Shown here piece after piece: positions 17,080 through 25,156 of a DNA stretch of 34,204 nucleotides. Under the pieces are notes generated by a model. The model saw only the letters and a list, made by a program, of their open reading frames with translations. It was not told the DNA's origin and ran no database searches. This DNA is from Acidobacteriota bacterium. Its GTDB lineage: Bacteria > Actinomycetota > Thermoleophilia > Gaiellales > Gaiellaceae. How positions within the stretch are numbered: the stretch's first letter is position 1; the number at the start of each line of letters is the position of its first letter. The translations under genes were made by a program, and so were the position numbers. The DNA lies in contig JAGWRZ010000170.1 of assembly GCA_028876365.1 (NCBI GenBank), positions 1-34,204 of the forward strand. The letters are read 5' to 3'.

Positions 17080-17455
17080 CTGCGGGATTATTGCCGTTTC
17101 CGCGCGCCCGCCACGCGATCTGAGCCGCGGTTGCGATGAGGACGACGGCGAACAGCCTGCGCAGCAGCGACTCCGGCACGAGCTGGGCCACCTGGGCGCC
17201 TCCCACCGCGGCGGCCGCGGCGGCGGCCCCGATGGTCGCGGCGCCGCGCCAGCGGACGTTCCCGTGCCGTTGCTGCCGCCAGACGCCGACGGCGACGGTG
17301 GGGATGATCGCGAGGAGCGACGTCGCCTCCGCGTGCAGCTGCGTGAGGCCGAGCCACGTGAGCGTCGGCACGAACAGGATGCCCCCGCCGATGCCGAAGA
17401 GCCCGGAGAGGACGCCGGCGACGACGCCGAGGAGGACGGCGAGCGCGTACGTCAC
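17072..17455 (-). CDS. Half-length TauE/SafE family permease (second of pair)
   Basis: 127 residues, about four membrane helices, from GTG 17455. It carries one TauE/SafE repeat: LLGVVAGVLSGLFGIGGGILFVP with the conserved G-x-G-GGG motif, then LHAEATSLLAIIPTVAVGVW, and later helices ending LFAVVLIATAAQIAW. A standard TauE/SafE anion exporter (~250 residues) has two such repeats. Here each repeat is a separate gene; the partner ends at 17452 with a GTGA overlap. A heterodimer is likely. Confidence 0.85.
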   Translation of the reverse strand: MTYALAVLLGVVAGVLSGLFGIGGGILFVPTLTWLGLTQLHAEATSLLAIIPTVAVGVWRQQRHGNVRWRGAATIGAAAAAAAVGGAQVAQLVPESLLRRLFAVVLIATAAQIAWRARGNGNNPADG

Positions 17456-17796
17456 TTGATCAGAAGGTCGGCGGCGATGGCGACGAGGACGCAGGCGAAG
17501 GCGTACGAGAGCACGCGCGCGTGCACCCGCTGTTGCAGCGACGCTCCTCCGACCGCGCCGGCCGCAGCGGGTATGCCGAGCATCGCCGCGTAGTCGAGCT
17601 GCACGTCGTGATGGAAGAAGTAGGCGGTCACGCCCGCGATCGCCGTGATACCGATCGCGGCGAGCGAGGTCGCGGCCGCCGAACGGATTCGCCAGCGCGC
17701 GACGATCAGCAGCAAGGGCACGATGATGATGCCGCCGCCGACGCCGAAGAGCGCGCTGAAGAATCCCGCGGCCAGACCGATCAGGACCAGGCGCAC
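17452..17796 (-). CDS. Half-length TauE/SafE family permease (first of pair)
   Basis: 114 residues from GTG 17796, about four helices. Motif LVLIGLAAGFFSALFGVGGGIIIVP is followed by RIRSAAATSLAAIGITAIAGV and the terminal SYAFACVLVAIAADLL. Only one repeat of the usual two is present, and the stop overlaps the next half gene. Longer in-frame upstream sequence has no family resemblance and runs into the divergent otsB gene, which supports GTG 17796. Family members move sulfite, sulfoacetate or other organic anions. Confidence 0.82.
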   Translation of the reverse strand: MRLVLIGLAAGFFSALFGVGGGIIIVPLLLIVARWRIRSAAATSLAAIGITAIAGVTAYFFHHDVQLDYAAMLGIPAAAGAVGGASLQQRVHARVLSYAFACVLVAIAADLLIK

Positions 17797-17802
17797 CCGG
17801 CC

Positions 17803-17808
17803 TATGCT
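17803..17808 (+). promoter_or_regulatory. otsB: -10 element of otsB (leaderless)
   Basis: TATGCT lies six bases before the GTG at 17815, so transcription would begin at or next to the start codon. No -35 was recognisable; no ribosome binding site is present, which fits leaderless translation. Confidence 0.5.
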
Positions 17809-17814
17809 AAGCGT

Positions 17815-18534
17815 GTGGCCGACGGAGCGGCGTTGCTCGAGCGGCTCGCGGCGGAGCCGCAGCTGGCCGGCCTCTTCCTCGACTTCGACGGTGTGCTCGC
17901 GCCGATCGTGGAGCGTCCCGGCGATGCCTACCCGCCGGAGGACGCCCGGCGGGAGCTCGAGCGGCTCGTCGAGCGCTATGCGCTCGTCGCGGTCGTGTCC
18001 GGCCGCGCGGGCGCGGACGTCTCGCGACGGATCGGCGTCGACGGCGTGCGCGTCGTCGGCTCGCACGGGCTCGAGCTCGATCCGGCGGCCGACCTCTGGC
18101 GTTCGCGCATCGACGCGTTCGCGCTCGCGGCGGGGTGGCGGGACACCGAGCGCAAGGGCCTCGCGGTCTCCTTCCACTACCGACGCGCCGGGGACGAGGG
18201 AGCCGCCCGCGCTGCGCTCGAGGAGATCGCCGAGAGCGCGCGCGCGGCCGGGCTCGTCGCGCGGTTCGGGCGCAAGGTGCTCGAAGTGCTGCCGCCGCTC
18301 GATGCGAACAAGGGGACGGCCGTGCGGGCGCTCCTCGCGGACAAGAGGCTGCGACGCGCGCTCGTCGCGGGCGACGACACCACCGATCTGGACGCGTTCC
18401 GGGCGCTCGACGGGCTCGAGCTCGGCGTTCGCGTGGCGGTGGCGGCCGACGAGTCGCCGCCGGAGCTCCGCGCAGCCGCGGACGTCGTCGTCTCCTCCAC
18501 GAACGAGCTGCTCGAGCTCCTGCGATGCATGTAG
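17815..18534 (+). CDS. otsB: Trehalose-6-phosphate phosphatase
   Basis: 239 residues from GTG 17815. HAD-superfamily phosphatase that removes phosphate from trehalose-6-phosphate. Motif I is LFLDFDGVLAPI with nucleophile Asp23 and acid/base Asp25; then AVVSGR, GSHGLE, the cap region with VSFHYRRA, PLDANKGTAVRALL with the catalytic Lys, and motif IV AGDDTTDLDAF. No otsA (synthase) is next to it in this window. The 3' end overlaps the NUDIX gene by ten bases. Confidence 0.93.
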   Translation: MADGAALLERLAAEPQLAGLFLDFDGVLAPIVERPGDAYPPEDARRELERLVERYALVAVVSGRAGADVSRRIGVDGVRVVGSHGLELDPAADLWRSRIDAFALAAGWRDTERKGLAVSFHYRRAGDEGAARAALEEIAESARAAGLVARFGRKVLEVLPPLDANKGTAVRALLADKRLRRALVAGDDTTDLDAFRALDGLELGVRVAVAADESPPELRAAADVVVSSTNELLELLRCM

Positions 18535-19082
18535 ACGAGGCCGTCCTGGCGCCCGTGCGCGCGCGCTTCGGGACCCCTGTGCGGCTCGACTGGAAGGGCG
18601 AGATCAGCGACGCCGAGTGGGCCGTCGCGACGCACAACCCGGCGCGGACCCACGACGTGACGCTCTTCATCCTCGATCCGCGGCGGCGGCTCGCGCTCAT
18701 CCGCAAGCCGCAGTTCGAGGCAGACGTGTGGCGCCCGCCGGGCGGCGGCATCCACGCCGGCGAGGACTTCACCGCCGGGGCGATTCGCGAAGCGCTGGAG
18801 GAGACCGGCCTGCACGTCGAGCTGCGGCGCTACCTCGTCGAGACGCGGGCGTCGTTCACGCACGGGGGCCGCGAGCTGCACTGGCGGACGCACGTGTTCC
18901 TGGCGGAGACGAGCGACGCCGAGATCGCCGCCGCGGACCCGGGCGAGATCGCCGAGGCCCGGTGGGGCACGCTCGAGGAGCTCGCCGGGCCGTTGCGTGA
19001 GCGACTGCTCGCGAGCGGCCGCGCCTTCTGGCGCTACCGCGTGGCGCTCCACGATGCGGCGCTCGCCGCCATGCTCGCGTAG
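18525..19082 (+). CDS. NUDIX hydrolase
   Basis: 185 residues from ATG 18525, which overlaps the otsB stop. The NUDIX box reads GGGIHAGEDFTAGAIREALE followed by ETGL, matching GX5EX7REUXEEXGU with all metal-binding Glu. A short N-terminal helix region (VRARFGTPVRLDWKGEISDAEW) precedes it. Hydrolyses a nucleoside diphosphate linked to another moiety; substrate unknown. Because it overlaps otsB, a sugar-nucleotide substrate is conceivable but only inferred. Confidence 0.92.
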   Translation: MHVDEAVLAPVRARFGTPVRLDWKGEISDAEWAVATHNPARTHDVTLFILDPRRRLALIRKPQFEADVWRPPGGGIHAGEDFTAGAIREALEETGLHVELRRYLVETRASFTHGGRELHWRTHVFLAETSDAEIAAADPGEIAEARWGTLEELAGPLRERLLASGRAFWRYRVALHDAALAAMLA

Positions 19083-19092
19083 CGGCGACGGC

Positions 19093-19129
19093 GTAACGGG
19101 GACCGCGTCGTAACGGGGACTGTCCCCGT
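19093..19129. repeat. REP-like element, copy 1
   Basis: GTAACGGGGAC occurs twice with a 17-base period (19093-19103, 19110-19120). The second copy runs into a palindrome ACGGGGAC-T-GTCCCCGT (19113-19129; eight-base arms). It lies between the convergent NUDIX and YbjQ genes. Confidence 0.65.
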
Positions 19130-19220
19130 ACCGGCGCGGTGCGGCGGTCGAGGCGTTGTCCCGTCCGGCCGCGCCGCGCCGTCGGCTTTTGCATGGCTCC
19201 GCAACCGGCATCACGAGAGC

Positions 19221-19261
19221 GTCACGAGACTCAGGCGGTCTCGTGACGGGGACTGTCCCCG
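19221..19261. repeat. REP-like element, copy 2 with long hairpin
   Basis: A perfect ten-base inverted repeat GTCACGAGAC (19221-19230) / GTCTCGTGAC (19238-19247) with a seven-base loop runs directly into the palindrome CGGGGACTGTCCCCG (19247-19261), which is the same core as copy 1. TCACGAGA also occurs at 19211-19218. No T-run, so it is not a standard terminator, though it could protect both convergent 3' ends. Confidence 0.65.
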
Positions 19262-19277
19262 ATGATGCCCGCTCGGG

Positions 19278-19598
19278 TCAGGCTTTCGTGACGCGGACGG
19301 CGGTGCCGTATGCGCAGATCTCCGTCCAGCCGGTGCCGAGCTCGGAGGTGTCGAAGCGCATGGCGATGATCGCGTTCGCGCCCTTCGCCGTCGCCTCCTC
19401 GACCATCCTGTCCATCACCTGCGCGCGGCTCGCGACGAGCGCCTTCGTCATGCCCTTCAGCTCGCCGCCGACGATCGACTTCAAGCCGGCGCCGATCTGC
19501 GAGCCGATGTTGCGCGAGCGCACCGTCAGCCCCATCACCTCGCCGAACACCTCGTCCACGGTGTACCCGGGAATGTCGTTCATCGTCGTGACGATCAT
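19278..19598 (-). CDS. YbjQ/UPF0145 family protein
   Basis: 106 residues from ATG 19598, overlapping the upstream decarboxylase stop as ATGA. Family blocks: IPGYTVDEVFGEVMGLTVRS, then RNIGSQIGAGLKSIVGGELKG, ASRAQVMDRMVEEATAKGAN, AIIAMRFDTSELG, and TEICAYGTAV. Small widespread proteins that form pentameric rings in known structures; function is unresolved. Confidence 0.92.
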   Translation of the reverse strand: MIVTTMNDIPGYTVDEVFGEVMGLTVRSRNIGSQIGAGLKSIVGGELKGMTKALVASRAQVMDRMVEEATAKGANAIIAMRFDTSELGTGWTEICAYGTAVRVTKA

Positions 19599-20878
19599 GC
19601 GTTCAACACCTCCCACGCGCGGCGTACGTCCGCCTCCGTCGTACGCGCGTTGCCGATTGCGAGCCTGAGCACATAGCGGCCGTCGAGCCGGGTGTGCGAG
19701 AGGAAGATCTCACCGCTGCGATTCGCACGCGCGAGAAGCGCCTCGTTCTCCTCATCCGTCCCGTCCCGCCGAAAGCAGACGAGCGAGAAGCGAAGCGGCG
19801 CGGCGAGCTCCCAGCCGGCGCTCTCCTCGACCCAGCCGGCGAAGAGACGCGCCAGCCGGATGTGCTCGCGATGGATCGCCCGCAGCCCCTCGGCCCCGTA
19901 GCAGCGCAGCACCGCCCACAGCTTGAGCGAGCGGAAGCGACGGCCGAGCGCGGGCCCGTACTCGGAGAGCGCGTACGCATCCTCGGGCGTCCGCAGGTAC
20001 TCCGGCACGAGCGAGAACGCCTCGCGGAACTCGGCCGGCCGCGATGTCCACAGGAGCGAGCAGTCGACGGGGACGAGCAGCCACTTGTGCGGATTGACGA
20101 CGAGCGAGTCCGCGAGCTCGACCCCGTCCTGCGACCAGCGCTCCTCGTCGAGGATCCAGGACGACCCGGCGTACGCAGCGTCGACGTGCACCCACGCGCC
20201 GGCGGCGTGCGCCTGCTCCGCGATCTCGCGCACGGGATCGACGGACGCGAACGACGTCGTCCCGACGGTCGGCACGACGGCGGCGACGCCGGAGAGATCG
20301 CCGGGAACGCGCATGCGCAGCTCACCGTCGACCGGCTGCTTCCGCAGCTCCATTCCGAGCATGCGCGCCGCCTTCTCGACCGACGAATGCGCGTGCTCCG
20401 AGCACACGACCGCGTTGCGGCCGGTCACGTGACGAGCGGCGACGAGCGCCGCGAGCGTACCGGTCGACGCAGTGTCCTCGATGTGCCCGTGCCAGCCCTC
20501 CGGAAGGCCGAGCAGCTGTCGCACCCAGTCGACCGTCCGCAACTCCAGCTCGGTCGACGCGGGCGATGCGCGCCACGTGATCGCGACCTGCTGCATCGCC
20601 GCCGCGAGCAGCTCCGCGAGGATCCCCGGCTCCGACGCGGTGACCGCGAAGTACGCGAAGAAGCGGGGATGCTGCCAGTTCGTCAGCGCCGGGACGATGA
20701 GATCGTCGAGGTCGCGGAGGACATTCGCGAACGGCTCTCCCTGCTCCGGGGGAGACGGCGGCAGCTTCGCCGACAGCTCCCCGGGTCGCACCTGCGCGAG
20801 CACCGGTAGATCGCCGACGCGCGCCAGGTAATCCGCCGCCCAGTCGACCGCCGCGTGGCCGTCCTCCCGGAAGCTCAC
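19595..20878 (-). CDS. Pyridoxal-phosphate-dependent group II decarboxylase
   Basis: 427 residues from GTG 20878 (GTGA overlap with polX). Fold-type I PLP enzyme resembling aromatic-L-amino-acid/tyrosine/tryptophan decarboxylases. Visible: NWQHPRFFAYF, the region with TASTGTLAALVAARH, CSEHAHSSVEKAARMLG containing the His that stacks on PLP, VPTVGTTSFASVDPV, WVHVDAAYAGS with the PLP-pyridine Asp, and NPHKWLLVPVDCS with the Schiff-base Lys. C-terminal small domain ends with YVLRLAIGNARTTEADVRR. Substrate uncertain; the product would be an amine such as tryptamine, tyramine or phenethylamine. Confidence 0.92.
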   Translation of the reverse strand: MSFREDGHAAVDWAADYLARVGDLPVLAQVRPGELSAKLPPSPPEQGEPFANVLRDLDDLIVPALTNWQHPRFFAYFAVTASEPGILAELLAAAMQQVAITWRASPASTELELRTVDWVRQLLGLPEGWHGHIEDTASTGTLAALVAARHVTGRNAVVCSEHAHSSVEKAARMLGMELRKQPVDGELRMRVPGDLSGVAAVVPTVGTTSFASVDPVREIAEQAHAAGAWVHVDAAYAGSSWILDEERWSQDGVELADSLVVNPHKWLLVPVDCSLLWTSRPAEFREAFSLVPEYLRTPEDAYALSEYGPALGRRFRSLKLWAVLRCYGAEGLRAIHREHIRLARLFAGWVEESAGWELAAPLRFSLVCFRRDGTDEENEALLARANRSGEIFLSHTRLDGRYVLRLAIGNARTTEADVRRAWEVLNA

Positions 20879-22590
20879 GGCTTTCTCCGCCGCAGCGCGG
20901 CGAACGTCCGCCACGGCCGCGTGTTGAGCAGATCGTCCTTCGTCAGCCATCCCCGGCGCGCCTGGCCGATCGCGAGCTCGACGTAGTCCTGCGCGCGGAC
21001 CCGGTGCGCGTCCGAGCTGACGACGAGCTTCACGCCCGCCTCCTTCGCCGCGCGCGCGTGCACGTCACGCAGGTCGAGCCGGTCCGGCTGCCCGTTGATC
21101 TCGAGGGCGACCCCCGTCTCGAGCGCCTTCTCGATCACCCGCTCGACGTCGACGTCACGTGGTCCGCGCTTTCCGATCCGCCGGCCGGTGAGGTGCCCGA
21201 TGCAATCGACGTACGGGTTCTCCATCGCCTCGAGCACGCGCTCGGTGGGGCGGTTGAGGGGCGCCTGGTGAACGGACGCGACCACCCAGTCGAGAAGGGC
21301 GAGATCCTGCTCGGCGACGTCGACCTCGCCGTTCGACCGGATGTTCGCCTCGACGCCGGCGAGGATCCGCATGTTCGGGAACCGCTTGCGGACGCGTTCG
21401 ATCTCGTCGAGCTGCGCCGCCAGCCGTCCGTCGCGCAGATAGTGCGAGTGATCGGTGATCGCGTAGTAGGCGTAGCCGCGTGCGGCCGCGGCGGCGACCA
21501 TCTCCTCAAGCGTGTTCTTCCCGTCGGCCGACCAGCTCGTGTGCGTGTGCAGGTCGCCGCGCACGTCGGAGAGCTCCACGAGCGCGGGCAGCTCCCCGCG
21601 ACGCGCGGCCTCCAGCTCGCCGTGGTTCTCGCGCAGCTCCGGCGGGATCGGCTGGTAGCCGAGGAACGCATACAACGCGTCCTCGTCCTCGGTCGCGAAC
21701 ACCTCGCCGGTCTCGGCCGTCGTGACGCCGTACTCCGAGATCGAGAGGCCGCGCTTCACCGCGGCTTCGCGCATCGCGACGTTGTGATCCTTCGACCCTG
21801 TGAAGTGCTGGAGGAGGTTTCCGAACGACTCCGGCGGCACGACGCGCAGATCGAAGCGAAGGCCGGCGCGCGAGACGACCGTCGCCTTCGTGTCTCCGTG
21901 CGCGGCGACGTCGGCAACCCACGGCATCTGCGTGAAGAACGAGGTCAGCTCCCGCGGCTCGGTCGCGGTCGCGATGATGTCCAGGTCGCGGAAGGTCTCC
22001 TTCCGGCGCCGCACGGACCCCGCTTCGGAGACGGCGACCGCGGCCGGGTGCTCGCGCAACTCCGCCACCGCCGCGAGCACCGCGGGGAGCCCGTCGCCGA
22101 GCAGCCGTCGCCCCTCGTCGGGATTCTCCGCCTGGAACGCGAGCGCCTTGAGGATCTTCTCCTCGCTCTTCGCGCCGAGCCCCGTCAGCGCGCGCAGTCG
22201 CTCCTCCTGCGCCGCTGCCTTCAGCTCGGCGAGCGTCGTGATGCCGAGCTCGTGCCAGATGCGCGCGGCCGTCTTCGGGCCGAGGCCGGGCAGGCGCATG
22301 AAGGCGACGACGTCGGGAGGGACGAGCGTCCGCCGTTTCGCGAGCGCATCGATGTCGCCGGTCTCGACGATCTGCACGATCTTCTCCTCGATCGTCTTGC
22401 CGATGCCCTGCAGCTCCTTCGCGCGCCCGTCGAGCGCGAGCTGGGCCACCGACGCCGACGTCTCGCGCATGCGCGTCGCCGCGCGGCGGTAGGCGAGCAC
22501 GCGGAACGATTCCGCGCCCTCCAGCTCGAGCATGTCCGCGAGGAGGTCGAAGCGGTCCGCGACCTCCGTGTTGCCTGGCAGCGGGGCCAT
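20875..22590 (-). CDS. polX: DNA polymerase X with PHP domain
   Basis: 571 residues, the normal length. Base-excision/gap-filling repair polymerase with a 3'-5' exonuclease. N-terminal helix-hairpin-helix region (FRVLAYRRAATRMRE, LQGIGKTIEEKI, LPGLGPKTAARIW). The polymerase palm has GSVRRRKETFRDLDII with the Asp-x-Asp metal pair and RFDLRVV with the third Asp. The PHP domain begins about residue 340: RGDLHTHTSWSADG, AITDHSHYL, GVEANIRSNG, and VVSSDAHRV. All catalytic positions appear present. ATG 22590 sits six bases after a TATGAT -10, so the message is probably leaderless. Confidence 0.95.
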   Translation of the reverse strand: MAPLPGNTEVADRFDLLADMLELEGAESFRVLAYRRAATRMRETSASVAQLALDGRAKELQGIGKTIEEKIVQIVETGDIDALAKRRTLVPPDVVAFMRLPGLGPKTAARIWHELGITTLAELKAAAQEERLRALTGLGAKSEEKILKALAFQAENPDEGRRLLGDGLPAVLAAVAELREHPAAVAVSEAGSVRRRKETFRDLDIIATATEPRELTSFFTQMPWVADVAAHGDTKATVVSRAGLRFDLRVVPPESFGNLLQHFTGSKDHNVAMREAAVKRGLSISEYGVTTAETGEVFATEDEDALYAFLGYQPIPPELRENHGELEAARRGELPALVELSDVRGDLHTHTSWSADGKNTLEEMVAAAAARGYAYYAITDHSHYLRDGRLAAQLDEIERVRKRFPNMRILAGVEANIRSNGEVDVAEQDLALLDWVVASVHQAPLNRPTERVLEAMENPYVDCIGHLTGRRIGKRGPRDVDVERVIEKALETGVALEINGQPDRLDLRDVHARAAKEAGVKLVVSSDAHRVRAQDYVELAIGQARRGWLTKDDLLNTRPWRTFAALRRRKP

Positions 22591-22596
22591 GAGGCG

Positions 22597-22610
22597 ATCA
22601 TATGTAGCCT
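22597..22610. promoter_or_regulatory. Overlapping divergent -10 elements (polX / glycosyltransferase)
   Basis: On the minus strand TATGAT (22597-22602) ends six bases before the polX ATG. On the plus strand TAGCCT (22605-22610) is ten bases before the TTG of the glycosyltransferase. The whole divergent gap is 30 bases, so the promoters must overlap and may exclude each other. Confidence 0.45.
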
Positions 22611-22620
22611 CTTCGACGCA

Positions 22621-23322
22621 TTGCCCGCCGCGATCGTCTGCCTTCCCACCTACAACGAGCGCGCGAACCTCGAGCCGATGATCCACGCGCTCGCACCGCT
22701 CGGTGTGCGCGTCCTCGTGATCGACGACAACTCGCCCGACGGCACCGGCGAGATCGCCGACCGGCTCGCGCAGGAGCTCGACTTCGTCTCCGTCCTCCAC
22801 CGCGAGCGGAAGGAGGGGCTCGGGCCGGCCTATGTCGCCGGTTTCCGCCGCGCGCTCGCGGACGGAGCGGACCTGATCCTCGAGATGGACTCCGACTTCT
22901 CCCACGACCCGAACGACGTCCTGCGCCTCATCGCCGCATGCGAGACGGCCGACGTCGCGCTCGGGTCGCGCTACGTCCCCGGCGGCGGGACGACCGACTG
23001 GGGCCTCGGCCGACGCGTCGTCTCGGTCGGCGGGTCGTGGTATGCGCGCACGGTTCTCGGCGTGAACGTCCGCGACCTCACCGGCGGCTTCAAGTGCTAT
23101 CGCCGCGCGGTCCTCGAGCGCATCGACCTCGATGCGATCGCGTCGAAGGGCTATGCCTTCCAGATCGAGACGACCTACCGCGCGATCCGCGCCGGCTTCA
23201 CGGTCGTCGAGGTGCCGATCCTCTTCTCCGACCGCGCCGCCGGACAGTCGAAGATGAGCCGCGCGATCGTCCTCGAGGCGGTGACGCGGGTCCCGGCGCT
23301 ACGGTTCTCGCGGCTTCGATGA
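22621..23322 (+). CDS. Polyprenol-phosphate mannose synthase-like glycosyltransferase
   Basis: 233 residues from TTG 22621; the family begins just before VCLPTYNERANLEPM and no ATG or GTG is available there. GT2 fold: VLVIDDNSPDGTGEIAD, LILEMDSDFSHDP with the DxD metal motif, ALGSRYVPGG, LTGGFKCYRRAVLE, SKGYAFQIETTYRA, and VPILFSDRAAGQSKMS. It transfers mannose (or another hexose) from GDP/UDP-sugar to polyprenyl phosphate at the membrane, supplying lipid-linked sugar for glycan or lipoglycan assembly. It lacks a C-terminal membrane domain (soluble DPM1 form). ATGA overlap with thioredoxin. Confidence 0.92.
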   Translation: MPAAIVCLPTYNERANLEPMIHALAPLGVRVLVIDDNSPDGTGEIADRLAQELDFVSVLHRERKEGLGPAYVAGFRRALADGADLILEMDSDFSHDPNDVLRLIAACETADVALGSRYVPGGGTTDWGLGRRVVSVGGSWYARTVLGVNVRDLTGGFKCYRRAVLERIDLDAIASKGYAFQIETTYRAIRAGFTVVEVPILFSDRAAGQSKMSRAIVLEAVTRVPALRFSRLR

Positions 23323-23642
23323 GAGAGCTCGACACCGATACCTTCGACGAGGCGATCGGCGGCGACCCCGTCCTCGTCGACTTCTGGGCGCCGTGGTGCA
23401 GGCCGTGCAAGGCGCTCGAGCCGATCCTCGCCGGGCTGGAGGAAACGATCCCCGTCGCCCGCGTGAACATCGACGAGCATCCCGGCATCGGCGCCCGCTA
23501 CGACGTCCTCTCCATCCCGACGGTGGCGCTGTTCGCGGGCGGCGAGCGCATTTCGTCGATCGTCGGGCTGCGCCCGCGCGCGCATTTCGACGAATGGCTA
23601 GGCGAAGTGCTCCCAGCCGCGCAGGCCGACGCTGACGCCTGA
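23319..23642 (+). CDS. Thioredoxin
   Basis: 107 residues, ATG 23319 overlapping the glycosyltransferase stop. Thioredoxin fold with LVDFWAPWCRPCKALEPIL as the active site: WCRPC instead of the classical WCGPC. Then VARVNIDEHPGIGARYDVLS, the cis-proline loop SIPTVALFAGGE, and a C-terminal helix. Cytoplasmic disulfide reductase. The 3' end overlaps convergent thiL by 45 bases, which is long for the region. Confidence 0.93.
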   Translation: MRELDTDTFDEAIGGDPVLVDFWAPWCRPCKALEPILAGLEETIPVARVNIDEHPGIGARYDVLSIPTVALFAGGERISSIVGLRPRAHFDEWLGEVLPAAQADADA

Positions 23643-24368
23643 TCCCTCCTCGCAGCGGCCGATGACGGGGAAGCCGAGCGGGTCCGGCGTCGCCGCCAGC
23701 AGCTCGTAGTCCTCGCCGAACTCGAGATCGTCGCGGGTCGCCCCGTCGGCGAGCGGGACGGCGTCGAGATCGATCGCGAGCCGGCAGCCGGAGCGCTCGG
23801 CCATGTGCGCGGAGTCGGGGCCGAGCCCGTCCGAGATGTCGAGCATCGCGTGCGCGACGCGCGCGAGCCTCCGCCCCTCGTCGAGCCGGATCGGCGGACG
23901 GGCGAGGCTGCCCGCCCGAAACGCGGCGCCGGCGCCGCCGAGGGGCCCGGTGACGACGAGCAGGTCGCCCGGGCGCGCGCCCGCACGGCCGGGAACGCGT
24001 GCGGCGCGCCCGATCGCCGTCACACTCACGACGACCGCATCCGCGCTCGTCGTGTCTCCACCGCGAACGGGCACACCGGTCTCCGCGATCCCCTCGTACA
24101 GCGCGAGCGCGCCGTCGTCGAGGCGGGGGGCGGCGAGACCGACGACGAGGGCGAGCGGCTCGGCTCCCGAGGCGGCGAGGTCGCTCAGGTTGACCGCCGC
24201 GGCGCGGTAGCCGAGCCCGCGCCAGTCGAGGAGGTCGAAGCGGAAGTGAACGCCCTCGACGAGCGTGTCCTGGGTGACGACGAGGCCGTCGATCTGCGCC
24301 GCGTCATGCTCGACGCCGGCGATCAGACCGCGCCGTTCGAGCTCGGCCAGGAAGGCGAACTCCCTCAC
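23598..24368 (-). CDS. thiL: Thiamine-monophosphate kinase (compact form)
   Basis: 256 residues from GTG 24368 (GTGA overlap with thiM); usual ThiL is about 310-330. It phosphorylates thiamine monophosphate to the active diphosphate. Recognisable: EFAFLAELERRGLI, VTQDTLVEGVHFRFDL, GYRAAAVNLSDLAASGAEPLA, VRGGDTTSADAVVVSVTAIG, AHAMLDISDGLGPD, LDAVPLA, and LEFGEDYELLAA. The usual GDDAA metal motif reads EHDAA (first Asp replaced), GGEDYELL reads FGEDYELL, and the segment before it is shortened. Whether it is active is therefore open, but the operon context (thiD-thiM-thiL under a TPP riboswitch) makes the assignment firm. Confidence 0.88.
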   Translation of the reverse strand: MREFAFLAELERRGLIAGVEHDAAQIDGLVVTQDTLVEGVHFRFDLLDWRGLGYRAAAVNLSDLAASGAEPLALVVGLAAPRLDDGALALYEGIAETGVPVRGGDTTSADAVVVSVTAIGRAARVPGRAGARPGDLLVVTGPLGGAGAAFRAGSLARPPIRLDEGRRLARVAHAMLDISDGLGPDSAHMAERSGCRLAIDLDAVPLADGATRDDLEFGEDYELLAATPDPLGFPVIGRCEEGSGVSVGLRGWEHFA

Positions 24369-25156
24369 GCGATGCGCGTCCGCTCGTCGAGCGTCTCCGG
24401 ATCGAGCTGGTAGAGCCCGTCGTACAGCCGCGCGTGGAAGGTTCCCGGGCCGTGCGCGTGGGCGGCCGCCGACTCCGCCGCGACGCCGAACGCGGCGAGC
24501 GCCTCGGCGGCGGACTCGAGGGGCGCATCCGGCTTCGCCGCGAGGAAGCAGCCGGTGAGCGCCGACGAGATGCAGCCGGTGCCGGTGACGGTTGCGAGCA
24601 GCGGATCGCCGTTTCCGACCGCGAGCACCCGCTCGCCGTCGGAGACGTGGTCGACGGCTCCCGTCACCGACGCGACGACGCCGAGGCTCCTCGCGGCCGC
24701 GCGCGCGAGCTCGGCGGGCTCGATGCCCGCGCTCATCGACTCGACGCCGCGCACCTCCGCGGCGGCGCCCACGAGGGTCGCCACCTCGCCCGCGTTGCCA
24801 CGCAGGACGGTGACGTCGACCTCGTCCAGGATCCGCTTCGCCGTCTCCGTCCGGTACGCGGTCGCGCCGGCGCCGACGGGGTCGAGGACGACCGGGATCC
24901 TCCGCCCGCTCGCCACGCGGCCCGCTGCGAGCATCGCCTCGACCCAGTGCGGCGAGAGCGTGCCGATGTTGATGACGAGCGCCGACGCGATCCGCGCCAT
25001 CTCCTCGACCTCCTCGCGCGCGTGCGCCATCACCGGCAGCGCGCCGAGCGCGAGCGTCGCATTCGCCGTCTCGTTCATGACGACGTAGTTCGTGATCTGG
25101 TGGACGAGCGGCTTGCTGTCGCGCACCGCGCGCAGCGTCGTGCCGGCGGAGATCAT
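24365..25156 (-). CDS. thiM: Hydroxyethylthiazole kinase
   Basis: 263 residues, ATG 25156 overlapping the thiD stop as ATGA. Salvage enzyme that phosphorylates 4-methyl-5-hydroxyethylthiazole. Ribokinase-like fold: PLVHQITNYVVMNETANATL, ALVINIGTLSPHWVEAM, PVVLDPVGAGATAYRTETA, VLRGNAGEVATL, and TVTGTGCISSALTGCFLAA with the anion hole and catalytic Cys. Length is typical. Confidence 0.96.
   Translation of the reverse strand: MISAGTTLRAVRDSKPLVHQITNYVVMNETANATLALGALPVMAHAREEVEEMARIASALVINIGTLSPHWVEAMLAAGRVASGRRIPVVLDPVGAGATAYRTETAKRILDEVDVTVLRGNAGEVATLVGAAAEVRGVESMSAGIEPAELARAAARSLGVVASVTGAVDHVSDGERVLAVGNGDPLLATVTGTGCISSALTGCFLAAKPDAPLESAAEALAAFGVAAESAAAHAHGPGTFHARLYDGLYQLDPETLDERTRIA

Noticed and set aside
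21004-22620. Long plus-strand N-terminal extension of the glycosyltransferase frame
   Set aside because: It is the antisense of polX; the GT2 family begins at about 22621, so the TTG there is used.
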